Part shown: positions 20,104-30,000 of the stretch, one piece after another | Position numbering within the stretch: the stretch's first letter is position 1 | Layout: every line of letters starts with the position of its first letter | Source: CAVRUD01 sp963724285 | Lineage (GTDB): Bacteria; Chloroflexota; Chloroflexia; Thermomicrobiales; UBA6265 | Reading direction: 5' to 3' | Assembly (NCBI GenBank): GCA_963724285.1 | Contig: CAVRUD010000005.1 | Location: 186,001 to 250,000 of the forward strand | Length of the DNA: 64,000 nucleotides | The notes under the pieces: generated by a model | Told to the model about the DNA's origin: nothing | The model's input: only the letters and a program-made list of their open reading frames with translations | Databases searched by the model: none | Made by a program: the position numbers and the translations under genes

Positions 20104-22058
20104 CCAGCGGAAAGGTTATCCGGGCAACGGTCCAGGTGTCGTTCGACTGAATCTGAAAAGATCCCGCGCAGGTCGGACGTCACCAGCCGGTGCGTAATCC
20201 GCATGCCGAGGCCATTACTCTCGGCCGGCACAAAATTCGCTGGTACTCCATGGCCATCATTGGAGACCTCGATGGTGGCGATACCGTTGACTTGTTCAGC
20301 CCGGAACCGGATCGTTCCGCGTTCGCGCCCTTCGAAGCCGTGGCTGATCGCGTTCGATACCAGCTCGTTGATCAGCAACGCGAGAACGGTCGCCTGCCGC
20401 GACTTCACGACCACGTCGCTTGGGGCGATGTCGAAGGTGACCGACAGCCCCGGAGGAATGAGCGTGCTGTGGGCGTCCTCAGCGACGTACCCGGCGATGA
20501 CATCGACGGTCGTACCGCTAAGCCGCTTTTCATCGCTGAGCAGGTCGTGGACGCCGGCAATCGCCTGGATCCGGCTGATCGCTTCCCGGACAGGCAGCGC
20601 CCAGGGCTCGTGCTCGGAATTGCGTACCTGGAGAGAGAGCAGCGCCGCCACGGTCTGGAGGTTGTTGCGCACCCGGTGGTGCATCTCTTGGAGCAGCGCG
20701 GACGCGGTCTCGAGCCCGTGGCGGGCATCCTGATAGAGCTGGGCGTTCTCGATCGCGATCGATGCGGCATCGGAAAAAGCCTGGAGCAACCCCAGCTCGT
20801 CCTCGGTCAGCTGGACGTCGGAGCGAAGTCGCAAGCACAACGCTCCCAGCATCTCCCCACGGGAACGGAGGGGTAAACAAAAGACGGGGCTGGTACCATC
20901 CTCGTACAGGATGTCCCCGATGCGAGCGGCGCCGTGGCGCACGACGTCGCGGACAAGGGCGTCGCGCCCGGGTCCATCTGGCTCACGTACCGGCCCTACG
21001 TAGTACTCGGCGATTGGCGTCCAATCGTCGCCGCTTCCCGTCCGCTGACCAAACCGGAAGATCGCGGCCGCTTCGGCGTTGATCAGTTCGATCGCCTGCT
21101 CGGCGATCAGGCGCAACACGCCTTCCAGGTCGAGGGTCGAGACGAGCGTCCGCGACACCCGCTGGAGGGTGCCGAGCTCGGTGACCTTACGGCGAAGGCG
21201 AGCGTCGGTGCGGCTATAAAGACGGGCGTTTTCGATCGAGATGGCCAACTCACCGGCGACGGTCTGGAGGAAGGCAATCTCGTCGTCATCGACCGTTCTG
21301 CGGTCGATAGTGAGGATGTTCAGGACCCCTACTAACCTGTCCTCGTTGCCACCGCGGATGAGCATTGGTACGGAGACCTGTGACCCGTAGACATCGTCTC
21401 CGATCGTGGAATGCAGGTGAAAGGCTTCGTGGGCATGGGCGTCCGGAGCGGCAATCAGGCGACGCTCCGAGGCGGCCCGGCCGGTGATGCCGACCCCGGA
21501 CCGGATGGTGGTCGCTCCGATCGACGATGCGTTGAAGCCGACGGCCGCGCGTAGTGAGAGCGAATCCGTGGCGGGATCAAAGAGGAACACGGCACAGGCA
21601 TCACTGGCGGTCGTCTCGGCGACGACGCGAACGGTTGTGTCCAGCATCTCAGCCAGTTCAAGGTTCGCGGTCGCCGCCCGATTGACCCGATGGAGCGCGG
21701 CCAGGCGAGCGACCGGCGTCGGTTGCTCGAGCTCTCCCCGGTTTCCGGCCGGTTCGCGCTCGGCGTGGCCTCTGGCGACCGCCGCTAGCGCGATGCCCGC
21801 CGCGAGCATCGTCGTCGGGTCACTGGTGCTGCCCCCGACCCGCTCGAACAGCTCCTGAAGAGCGTCGGTTGCGACCGCCATCGTCTCTTCGAGGGAGCTC
21901 CCAGCGTTGGCGGAGCTACGCCCAAACTCATCGAACGCCTCCCGGAGATGCTGACCACTGGCGAACTGGCTCTCCGGGTTGCCGTTCGTTGGATACGATT
22001 CCCGGAGGCGATGTGCGAGATTGGAAGCGAGGGCGTGGATGGTCGCGGTGGTGGCCAT
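20081..22058 (-). CDS. GAF-GAF histidine kinase of the HisKA_2/PdtaS type; one frame break
   Basis: A soluble sensor kinase with about 110 N-terminal helical residues, two GAF domains (about 120-270 and 290-440), then the HisKA_2 phospho-acceptor segment EMHHRVRNNLQTVAALLSLQ and a GHKL ATPase with the N-box LALLINELVSNAISHG and the G-box ESNGLGMRI. This layout resembles mycobacterial PdtaS, whose partner is an ANTAR-type regulator; none lies nearby. At about 20150-20155 one extra base breaks the last strand. Without it the protein ends IQSNDTWTVARITFPLATG. The corrected length is 658 residues. It lies 28 bp after the S9 peptidase gene on the same strand, so they may be co-transcribed. Confidence 0.85.
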
Positions 22059-22086
22059 GCGGGGAGCGTCTCCGATGCTCTAGGTC

Positions 22087-24167
22087 TTAAAGATGGCTGT
22101 CGAACCAGCCGATCAAGTGATGGAGCCGCGCCAATCGGCGGCTCGGTTTGCCCGTCCGGGAGAGGTTGTGATCCTCGTCGGGGATCCGGACCATTGCCAC
22201 GTCCCGGCCCAGGATCTTCAGAAACGTGTAGAGCTGCTCGGCCTGCTCGATCGGGCAGCGCAGATCCTGCTCGTTGTGGATGATCAGCAGTCGGTGTCGT
22301 CATCGACTGCACATAGGCTGATCGGCGAATACTTCATCAGGGTCTCGGCGTTCTCCCACGGGCGTGCCGCACCGAACTCGTATGTGCCGAAGTGAACGCC
22401 GATGTCGCTGGTGCCGACCATCGAGTAGAAGTTTGCAACGCAGCGCTGCGTTACGGCCGCCTTGAACCGGTCGCGTATGCCCGATGATCCAGTTGGTCAT
22501 GTAGCCGCCGTAGGAGCCGCCGGTCACGCCCATGCGGGCCTCATCGACGTAGCCTCGCTCGAGCACCGCATCGACCCCGCCCATCACATCGGGCATGTCG
22601 CTTTCGCCCCACCTGCCCCGGGTGCAGGTCGTGAAGTCCTCGCCGTACCCGGCGGAGCCGCGCGGATTGGTGAAAAGGACGACATAGCCCCGAGCTGCCA
22701 TCAACTGCATCTCGTGGAAGATCGCCTTCCCGTACATCGCGTGCGGTCCGCCGTGAATCTGCACGATCAGCGGATACTTCACGCCCTCCGCAAATCGCGT
22801 AGGGCTTGAGAATCCAGCCTTGAATGTCCAGATCGCCCGCCTGCGACTTGAAGGTAAATTCTTCTGGCTCTGAAATGGCGACTTCGGCAAGCACGCCCGC
22901 GTTCTGGGCAGAGAGCTGGCGCTCGTTGCCGCCATCCCGATCGGACAGGAACAGCTCGAATGGGCTCGATCCCGTCCCCGAGACAAAGGCTAATCGCTCG
23001 CCATCGCCGAGTTGGGTCACATTGATGATGCGGCGATTGCCCGTGGTGACTTGACTCGCGTTACCGTCCGCCACGGTAACCCGGAAGACATGCGTATTGC
23101 CCCGGTCGGAGGCGAGCACCAATACCTCAGAACCATCTTTGGACCAGAGCGGCCGCTGATCCGCGCCCTGGAACAGATCGCTCATTCCACTGTCGCCGAG
23201 CGATCGGTCCCAGGAGGCGGTGTGGTTGGTCGGGGTTCCGCCGCCCGCCGGAACGGTCCACAGGTTCGCGTTCTTGGCGCCGCCCGCGTCCGGATCATCA
23301 CCCCCGATGACCGCCAGCCGGGTGCCGTCCGGCGACCAGCTCGGCGAGTCGAAATCGTAGTTGCCGTCTGTGAGGCAACGGATCTCGCCACCGTGGGCCG
23401 GGACCGTGTAAACCAGCGAGACGTTGATCTGGTCGCGATCGGGGTGACGATTGGCGACAAAGGCGATCGTGCGCCCATCCGGCGACCACGCGAGCTGGGC
23501 ATCGTCGGCATCGCCGAAGGTGAGTTGCTTTGCCTCGCCTCCATCGGCTGGCACCGTCCAGACGTGGGAGAACCGCTCGATATAGCCCCGACCGTCGAAC
23601 CGGTAGCGGAGCTTGGTCAGAATCCGCTCATCGGCGACCTTCTTGTGGGCGGGGTCAGGGACGCCAGGCTCGCCGTCCGGCGACGTGCTGGAAAGGAAGG
23701 CGATGGTGCGACCATCAGGGGACCACGAGGGCGCGCTCGCTCCGTGCTCGGTGGTGGTTAGCTGGCGGGCCTCACCACCCGCGACCCGGATCGTCCAGAT
23801 CTGCGACTTCGGCTTCTCCGGCTCCTTGCTCGCGGGCTTAGAATCGGTCTTGGCTTCCGCCTCGTCTGGCTTCTCCGGCGCCGTACCGGGACGGTTGGAG
23901 ACGAAGGCGATCCTGTGATCCATCCGGCGACCACCGGGGGGCGGTGTCCCGGAAAGCCCCGCTGGTTAGTTGCACCGGCGCGCCGCCGTCCGTGGGAGCC
24001 AACCAGATCGCGGCTTTGTAGTCGTCTGTTTTTTGATCGAGCCTCGTGACGACGTAGGCGACCGAAGACCCGTCCGGCGCTGGCTGGGGATCGCTCACGA
24101 TCGAGAATGCAAAGAGATCCTCCGGCGTCATCGGGCGCCGAGCGTCCGTGGTTGGGTGTCCTGTCAC
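22087..24167 (-). CDS. S9 family acylaminoacyl/prolyl oligopeptidase; five frame breaks
   Basis: An N-terminal beta-propeller of TolB/WD40-like blades (repeated SWSPDGRTIAF-type motifs) is followed by an alpha/beta-hydrolase domain. The domain has PLIVQIHGGPHAMYG, the nucleophile elbow GGSYGGYMTNWI with the catalytic Ser, the Asp region IIHNEQDLRCPIEQ and the His in DEDHNLSR. These pieces lie in different frames, and each junction is mended by removing one base: about 23913-23917, 22793-22797, 22470-22475, 22316 and 22289-22293. The corrected length is 691 residues, normal for the family. The breaks are probably sequence errors, but five in one gene leave a pseudogene possible. The ATG is at complement 24165-24167. 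Confidence 0.75.
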
Positions 24168-24287
24168 GAGCGTTCTTCCTCCTCGGTGATGTTCGCGGCC
24201 AGCGCGGCAGCTTACTGTGCACCAGGGTCACGCACAACCACCGGAAGGAGGGGGTTACTGAAGACGGATCCAGTGCGGCAGCGACTC

Positions 24288-25430
24288 TAAGCACGTCGCG
24301 GTCAATAGGTCGTATGATCTGTGGGGGAGGAGGGTCCCCGCCATGATCCGCGTCGAGTTGACCGGTGCCCAACGCGACGAGTTGCGTGCCCGTAGCCACG
24401 AACGGGGCATCGCCCCGCGCACCCGCGACCGCCTGGAGATGATCCGCCTGGCCGACGCCGGCTGGACGATCCCCCGCATCGCCGTCCACCTCGGTGCCCA
24501 CGAGCAGACGGTGCGCAAGTACGTCAAGGCGTTCCTGGCCGACGGCTTCGCCGCCCTGCCCGACCGCCCGCGTCCCGGGCGCCCGCCGACGGTGACCGAG
24601 GCGCACCTCCGACGCGCTGGAGGCCCTGCTCGATGCCGGGCGGGCGGACCTGGACGACGCCGCAACTGGCCGCCTGGTTGGACCGGGAACACGGGGTCCG
24701 GGTCCACCCCGACCACCTCAGCCGTCCTGCTGCACGGGCGCCGCCTCGGCTGGCAAGCGCACCGTGACGTCGGTGGCCCACAAGCGGCGCGACCCCGCTG
24801 GGTACGACGCCAAGGTCGCCGAACTGACGACGCTCAAAAAAAGGCCGAGGACGGCGTGATCGACCTCTTCTTCCTCGACCAGAGCGGGTTCGCCCCGACC
24901 CTGCCCACCGGCTACACCTGGGGGCGCCGCGGGCACCGCGTCGTCGTGCCCTACGAAGCGCCTCAAGGGCGGCGGGTCAACGTGGGCCGCGGCGCCTTCG
25001 CCCCCTACGATCCCAGCCGGGCCACGACTGCGCTTCGCCGACCCGGCGCAAAGCGGACGGCCCCTACGACGCGGCGGCCCACCTGGCCTTCGTCCGCCAG
25101 ATTCGCCGGGCTGCCGCCGGACCCGGCCCGCCCCGGCCGGCGCGACCGTCCGTGCGTCGTCGTGCTGGACAACTACTCGGTCCACCACAGCCGCGCCGTC
25201 AAGGACGGCATCCCAGCCCTGACGGACGCCGACGTCAACTTCTGCTACCTGCCGCCCTACAGCCCCGAACTCAACCCGATCGAACCCGTCTGGCGGCAGA
25301 TCAAGTACCAGGACATCCCCGAGCGCAGCCACAAGACCGACACCGCCCTCCAACTCGCCGTCGAAGCCGCCCTGACCGACCGCGCCCGACGCCTCGTACA
25401 ATCGACGAACAAGTTACCTCGACGTGCTTA
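24288..25430 (+). mobile_element. IS630-family insertion sequence
   Basis: The element is bounded by TA dinucleotides (24288-24289 and 25429-25430), the expected IS630 target duplication. Its terminal repeats are TAAGCACGTCGCGGT on the left (24288-24302) and the inverted ACCTCGACGTGCTTA on the right (25416-25430), with one mismatch. The interior holds one transposase. It inserted about 120 bp upstream of the S9 peptidase start, on the opposite strand, so it may have replaced or altered that gene's promoter. Confidence 0.85.
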
Positions 25431-25431
25431 A
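24343..25431 (+). pseudogene. IS630 transposase, several frame breaks
   Basis: The N-terminal helix-turn-helix region is intact (RLADAGWTIPRIAVHLGAHE, then VRKYVKAFLADGFAALPDRP). Then the frame changes repeatedly. Pieces read RTWTTPQLAAWLDREHGVRV, VAHKRRDPAGYDAKVAELTT, and the catalytic core with IDLFFLDQSGF (first Asp), CVVVLDNYSVHHS (second Asp) and LPPYSPELNPIEPVWRQIKY (Glu). All three catalytic acidic residues are present. Several of the breaks look like single-base insertions as elsewhere in the window, so the element could be functional in the real genome. The ATG at 24343 follows GGGGAGGAGGG. Confidence 0.75.
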
Positions 25432-25594
25432 GTGCCTGTTACGAACTTGGAAGCAAGCCGCCGAAGGCTGCGGGGGCACAGGGCGTTGGAAGTCCGCAGG
25501 ATGAGGCGCTACCGATGCGCGGGCCTGGGCAGGGTTTGCCTGCTGCCGGCCGCCGGAGGGGCCGAGGTTCTCGATCGACGTTGTCTGGTCAGGC

Positions 25595-25840
25595 TCACGC
25601 ACCGCTCGCCGGAAGGGCGAAGCGCACAGCCGTAGCCGCCAGTCCGGCATGTGCGGCGGCGGATTGCCCGTCCTGCCCGCCGGTGACCGCGCCCATCGCG
25701 AGGTAGAACGGCGCGGCGTACTGGTCGCTCGCCGTCGCGACGGCGTGAGGCCAGAGTTGCTTGCCACGGCCGGTGCCGAACAGGTGCGGCTCCAAAATCA
25801 GGTAACGCAAGTCGACCTCCGGGGACCGCGGCGCAGGATT
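25595..25840 (-). pseudogene. C-terminal fragment of a GNAT acetyltransferase
   Basis: On the minus strand the fragment reads VDLRYLILEPHLFGTGRGKQ, LWPHAVATASDQ and APFYLAMGAVTGG. These are the acetyl-CoA-binding 'R/Q-x-x-G-x-G/A' region and the C-terminal FY..MGA motif of GNAT enzymes, slightly degenerate. Upstream (to the right) it stops exactly where the MITE M3 begins at about 25840, and no N-terminal half is visible nearby. It is best read as a gene cut by the M3 insertion. It ends about 165 bp from the IS630 right end. Confidence 0.6.
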
Positions 25841-26223
25841 TAGATGCCTACTGAAACCATCCGAGCGCGCGTCGTTCTGCAGCCCTGGAAGGGCTTCGTC
25901 TGGCTTAGCCCTGGGTTGATGGAGGTCGCGGAATTGATCGGTGGTTTTTAGGGGGCGGTGAACGGATGGGAAACGACGTCTCCCCTGCCGCCCGGGGCTC
26001 ACGGCCCGGGCTGAACCACAACAGCCTCTCCGAGGCTAGCCGATGCGTCGTCCGTTAGCCTCGGAAAGGCTGTAACTGTGAGCCCGGGCCAACCCTGGGC
26101 CAACCCTGGGCCGTGAGCCCCGGGCGGCGGAGGAACTGCGCTCCAAAAACCACCGATCAATGCCGCAACCTCCATCAACCCAGGGCCGTACGGCCGAGCG
26201 AGCGGTTCTGAAAGACACTCTTA
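25840..26223. repeat. long palindromic MITE (element M3)
   Basis: A 380-bp element whose ends, TTAGATGCCTACTGAAACC on the left and, inverted, CTAAGAGTGTCTTTCAGAAC on the right, resemble the termini of the IS5-like element. Nearly all of the interior folds back on itself. The outer arms are 25909-25950 and 26145-26185, the middle arms 25987-26004 and 26111-26128 (18 of 18 bases complementary), and the inner arms 26022-26040 and 26055-26073. No ORF of note. Its right end shares TTAG with the IS701 that follows. Confidence 0.7.
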
Positions 26224-26224
26224 G

Positions 26225-27672
26225 CTCGACTTTGGCCATTCAGGCGGCGTAGCAGAGCAACCGCGTCAGACGGTCCATGACGGCGCGGGGGACTTTCACC
26301 GTGTCGGGGTCGGCGGCCGACGTGCAAAAAGCCTGGTGGGCCCACACCGTGCGGCGGACCACGGCCAGGGCGTCGGCGAACGTGGGGACTAGGTTTGCGA
26401 TACCACGCCGCGCCCGCGACCCGACCCGGTCCCGCCGCGCCGAGTCGGTGCGCGGCCAAGGGTCACCACCGAGAACAGCCCGAGCAGGGCGGGCGTCGTG
26501 CGCCGGATCGCCGGCTCGGACCACTGGCGTTGCGTCTCGATGCCGAGGTGACGGCGCCCTTCCTCGAAGGTCACCTCCACCTGCCACCGCTGGACGAACC
26601 AGCCCAGGATTTGCTCGGGGCTGGCCGTCGGGTCGGTGCAGAGCAGGGCCTGGGGGGCGAACGTCCCCGGGGATCGCGGATCAGCACCCAGCGCAGGGGC
26701 ACGGGCGGCAGGCCGCTGTGGTACCAGACCGCCGTGTCCGAGACGATCTCGACGCCGCGTTCCCCGCCCCATACCAGGCGGCGACGGTCACGCGGCGCCA
26801 CGCCATTGCCGGGTCGGCGGCGACCGCCGCTAACGTCGGGAGGCGCGCGCCTTTCCGGCGGGGTCGACCGTTCTGGTGCGGTCGCCGCGGCGGGGCCGGT
26901 TCGTAGAGCGCCGCATCGAGGCGCAGCCGCGTGACGACGGTGACCGGGGTGGGCCAGGCGCGGCACGCGGCCAGGAACCCCAAGGCGGCGTAGGTGGCGT
27001 CGGCGACCGCGACGATCGGGCGATCGGGCCACCAGCGCCGCACCACGCGGAGCAGTTGCTCCGCCCAGTCGGTCAGGGCCTTGTGGCGCCGTCCGCGTTC
27101 CCGGTCATACCGTTCGGAGGGGGCCAGGGCCGTCAGGAACGGCAGCGCCCACACCCGGCGCGCCCACGGGATGGGCACCAGCAGCATCAGGCAGACCCAG
27201 CGCAGCCCGCTCGCCTTGACGAAGTGGGCGTGGCTGGAACGCACGGCGTCGCGGTAGATCCCCTTGGCCGCGATCTTGGCGCCACGGCGGCGCTCCACGG
27301 TCTCGTCGACGCCGATGACGAGCGGCCCGCTGGGGACGAACGTGGCGACGAGCAAGCCCAGCAGCGTGCGGCCGACGGCCAAGCCGGACCACTCGGCGCG
27401 GCTGAGCACCCGGTGGTAGCGCTCGAAGCGCTGGTCGTGCTCCAGCCCCATCGCCCGGAGCGCCGCGGCGACCGTCCGCCGGCCGGGCGCGAGGATGGCG
27501 CCCGCAACCAGGACCAGCGCGTGGCACCAGACGCGGCGGGAAAAGCATGGAGCGAACGGGGTGAGCAGATGTAGCATGGTAGGCGGTAGGGTCGGCATCG
27601 TCATCCCTCCTGACAGAGCGATGGCGAGCCTACCCTACCGACCTCCTACCCTCCCAATTGGCCAAAGTCGAG
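26225..27672 (-). mobile_element. IS701-family insertion sequence
   Basis: Terminal inverted repeats CTCGACTTTGGCCA (26225-26238) and TGGCCAAAGTCGAG (27659-27672) are perfect complements over 14 bases. Both are flanked by CTTAG, consistent with the 4-bp YTAR duplication typical of IS701. The element sits exactly between the right end of M3 and the left end of the IS5-like element. Removing it would leave those two sharing one TTA. Confidence 0.85.
26240..27604 (-). pseudogene. IS701 transposase (DDE superfamily), frame breaks in the C-terminal half
   Basis: The N-terminal 300 residues are in one frame: an RVWCHALVLVAGAILAPGRR opening, a helical domain, then LVIGVDETVERRRGAKI with the first catalytic Asp, and RPIVAVADATYAALGF with the second. 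Downstream, the segments SDTAVWYHSGLPPVPLRWVL, ILGWFVQRWQVEVTFEEGRR (the Glu-bearing segment) and VWAHQAFCTSAADPDTVKVP lie in other frames. The stop codon lies just inside the left terminal repeat. Breaks may be sequence errors or decay; the core residues survive. Confidence 0.75.
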
Positions 27673-27673
27673 C

Positions 27674-28546
27674 TTAGAGCGTCTATCAAAACCGTGGAAC
27701 CGGGCTTGCGGCGCGTGATGGGCATGAGCAAGCCCCTGGTCCCCGACGAACTGTGGGGCGGCGATCGAGCCGCTGTTGCCGACGGAGCCGCCGAAGCCCA
27801 AGGGCGGGCGGCCGCGTGTCCCCGACCGCGCCGGCCTGACCGGCATCGTATTCGTGCTCGCGAGCGGGCATGCCCTGGGAGGATGCTGCCCCAGGAGATG
27901 GGCTGCGGCTCGGGCATGACCTGCTGGCGGCGGCTGCGCGACTGGCAAGACGCCGGGGTGTGGGAGCGGTCTACACCGGGCCCTCCTGGAGCGGCTCGGG
28001 GCCGCCGACCGGATCGACTGGGATCGCGCGCTGCCTCGACAGCGCCTGCGTCCCGGCAAAAAGGGGGGCCAGCAGACCGGCCCGAACCCGACGGATCGCG
28101 GCCGCCCGGGCACGAAGCGCCACGTTGTGATCGACCGGCGCGGCACCCCGCTCGCCGCGCTCCTGACCGGCGCCAACCGCCACGACAGCATCCCGCTGCG
28201 CCGCCATCCTGGACGCCGATGCCCGCCGATCAAGCGGCCCTCCGGCCAGCGCCGCAAGCGCCCGGCGAAGCTGCACGCCGACAAGGCCTACGATTGCCCG
28301 CGCTGCCGCCGGGCAATGCCGCGGCGCGAGGCATCAAGCTGCGGATCGCCCGCCAGGGCGTCGACACCACCGCCCGGCTCGGCCGCCACCGCTGGGTGGT
28401 GGAGCGCACGTTCGCTTGGCTCGACCAGTTCCGCCGCTTGACCATCCGCTACGAACGCCGCGCCGACATCCATCTGGCCTTCCTCTCACCTCGGCTGTGC
28501 GCTCATCTGCCTCAACGCGACCAGACGGTTCTGTTAGGCGCTCTTA
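27674..28546 (+). mobile_element. IS5-family (IS427-like) insertion sequence
   Basis: The ends are GAGCGTCTATCAAAACCGT (from 27677) and, inverted, GAGCGCCTAACAGAACCGT (to 28543). Each is next to TTA (27674-27676; 28544-28546), giving a 3-bp direct repeat as in the IS427 group. The transposase fills the interior. Its ends match those of the MITEs M1 to M5, making it the likely source of the transposase that moves them. Confidence 0.8.
27718..28540 (+). pseudogene. IS5-family transposase, several frame breaks
   Basis: Recognisable pieces in three frames: MSKPLVPDELW, then EPLLPTEPPKPKGGRPRVPD, GIVFVLASGMPWE and GCGSGMTCWRRLRDWQDAGV, the typical N-terminal part of IS5/IS427 enzymes. They are followed by GTKRHVVIDRRGTPLAALLT with a catalytic Asp and GANRHDS. 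The C-terminus has RHRWVVERTFAWLDQFRRLT with the catalytic Glu and IRYERRADIHLAFL. Some IS427-type transposases use programmed frameshifting, but at least four changes are needed here, so errors or decay are more likely. Confidence 0.7.
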
Positions 28547-28634
28547 GGCCGACAAGCCGGCCCCGGGTCGAGATATTCCGGCCGGCCCCGGATCGCGTCG
28601 CGCGCCACGAACATGAACGCGGCACGGAACCGTG

Positions 28635-28663
28635 TTGTCGTTCTTGATCAAAAAGTATAGAAT
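28635..28663 (+). promoter_or_regulatory. candidate sigma-70 promoter for osmC
   Basis: TTGTCG (28635-28640) and TAGAAT (28658-28663) are 17 bp apart. They lie 71 bases before the osmC start codon in an AT-rich patch, just downstream of the IS5-like element. A shifted reading (TATAGA) would give 15 bp, so the -10 register is not certain. Confidence 0.5.
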
Positions 28664-28733
28664 CTCCAACCTCAACGGCGACCGGAGGTTGTCCAGGGGG
28701 ACGGCGTCGCGGTTCGCCACGGGAGGAGAGGCA

Positions 28734-29276
28734 ATGGCTATCCAGTTGCTGACCGACCAGCTCGCCACGACGATCGACGCGGTGCGCGCCGATCTGGGCC
28801 AGTCGACGGAAGCCCCGATCGTCACCTTCGCCGCCGACAGCTCGCTCGTCGACGGCTACCGCACCGAGGTTCGGATCCGGGAGTTCGGTCTGACCGTCGA
28901 CGAGCCGCCTACCATCGGCGGCGGCGACACCGGACCGACGCCGGTGGAGTTGGTTCTGGCGGCGCTCGGCACCTGCCAGGAGATCGTCTACGCGACCTAC
29001 GCGCGAGTCCTCGGCATTCCGCTGGACGGGGTGACGGTGCGGGCCGAGGGGCGGCTCGACCTGCGGGGGTTCTTCGGGGTCGGCGAGGTCCCGGCCGGTT
29101 TCCAGGACGTCTCGTTCGAGGTCGACGTCGACAGCCCCGCCGCGCCGGAGGAGGTCGCGCGGTTGGTAGGCATCGTCAACGCCCACTGCCCGGTGCTGGA
29201 CATCCTCCGTCAGCCCGTTACGGTCGCCGGCACCTACCGCCAGAACGGCCAACCCTTGACCGCCCCCATCGCCTAG
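28734..29276 (+). CDS. OsmC-family peroxiredoxin-like protein
   Basis: A 180-residue protein with the OsmC/Ohr fold. It has the two conserved cysteines that reduce organic or lipid peroxides: Cys in LAALGTCQEIVY and Cys in VNAHCPVLDIL. The middle region GPTPVELVLAALGTC is the family hallmark. Residues 1-40 form the helical and strand entry typical of YhfA-type members. The ATG at 28734 has GGAGGAG at 28722-28728. It is probably transcribed alone, between the IS block and a gene-poor region. Confidence 0.88.
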   Translation: MAIQLLTDQLATTIDAVRADLGQSTEAPIVTFAADSSLVDGYRTEVRIREFGLTVDEPPTIGGGDTGPTPVELVLAALGTCQEIVYATYARVLGIPLDGVTVRAEGRLDLRGFFGVGEVPAGFQDVSFEVDVDSPAAPEEVARLVGIVNAHCPVLDILRQPVTVAGTYRQNGQPLTAPIA

Positions 29277-29707
29277 GGCTGCCCCGCGTCCGGGCAGACC
29301 AACGGGCAAAGCCGAGGCCGCCCAGCTCGACGCCCTCGCCCGCGTCGAGATTGCTGGCGATGCCGTATACGTAGAGATGGCGCCGCTCCCCGCTGCACGC
29401 CTTGGCGCTCTTGTGCGACGCGCTACGGGCGCAGGGCCGAAGTTCCCTTGCTCGAACTCCAGGATCTCGCCGCGTCGGCGACGCGGCGAGATAGTCTTTG
29501 CCGTGTCGGAGTATCCCGGTCTCGTCGTCATCCCCAGCGCACCGGCAATCTTCTCTCAATGTTCGGTGGGCTACGTGTTTACTGTCGAGCGCGGCGTTCC
29601 CGGCTTCCTGGTGATCCGAAGTCCATCTCGCTCCGTTCCAATTTGAATCAGCGCTTGAGCTTTCAGTGCCGGCACGGGCCGGCAGAGCTCACCTGCTGAA
29701 GCGACAT
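29277..29707. other. gene-poor region after osmC
   Basis: Open frames exist on both strands but none has a recognisable product or a good ribosome site. The plus-strand frame through 29377-29646 (start VEMAPLPAARLGALV) is the longest. A small inverted repeat, CTCGCCGCGTC/GACGCGGCGAG (29467-29490), and a GCCGGCACGGGCCGGC palindrome near 29670-29686 are visible. This may be a decayed gene. Confidence 0.35.
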
Positions 29708-29718
29708 GGAGGAGCACC

Positions 29719-29916
29719 ATGAAACGCCGACTGTTTTCCCTTTTCTTGGGTCTTGCCCTGATCGCGAGCTTCGGCTTCGTCTCGCCGCAAGGCTCCAGCG
29801 CCTCCAGCGGGTGCGCTGAGCTCGCGGACGCGGCGCTCTACCACATCGACCGCGGCAACCTCGACTACGCGTTCACCCTCGTAGGCTGGTGGTACGACAA
29901 CGGTTGCAACAATTAG
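29719..29916 (+). CDS. 65-residue secreted peptide
   Basis: The ATG at 29719 has GGAGGA at the right distance. The protein begins MKRRLFSLFLGLALIASFGF, a clear signal peptide that probably cleaves near SSAS-SG at residues 29-31. The mature part is about 35 residues, with two cysteines (SGCAEL and NGCNN) that could form a disulfide, and a W-W-Y-rich stretch (VGWWYDNG). The TAG stop codon lies at the junction with a MITE end (TTA|GAGC), so the native gene may once have been longer. No family recognised. Confidence 0.6.
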   Translation: MKRRLFSLFLGLALIASFGFVSPQGSSASSGCAELADAALYHIDRGNLDYAFTLVGWWYDNGCNN

Positions 29917-30000
29917 AGCTTCTATCAAGACCCCTCGGCGGCGAACGCCAGGTTGAAACCTGGCGCTGAACCTACGAAGTCCCTCCGGGACTGAGCCGAA
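29913..30000. repeat. MITE fragment (element M4)
   Basis: TTA (29913-29915) is followed by GAGCTTCTATCAAGA, a terminal repeat of the M1/IS5 family, then AACGCCAGGTTGAAACCTGG and CTACGAAGTCCCTCCGGGAC, the same core as M2 and M5. The other end is missing. Just beyond it, another short terminus (GAGCG next to TTA on the minus strand, 30315-30322) may be the remnant of the far end. Confidence 0.6.

Noticed and set aside
25905..26185. Palindromic region as a CRISPR array
   Set aside because: The repeats are inverted, not direct, and unevenly spaced; there are no spacers or cas genes.
28512..29531. 339-codon minus-strand frame across osmC and the end of the IS5-like element
   Set aside because: OsmC has both catalytic cysteines, a ribosome site and a promoter; the antisense frame is Arg/Val/Gly-rich and without family motifs.
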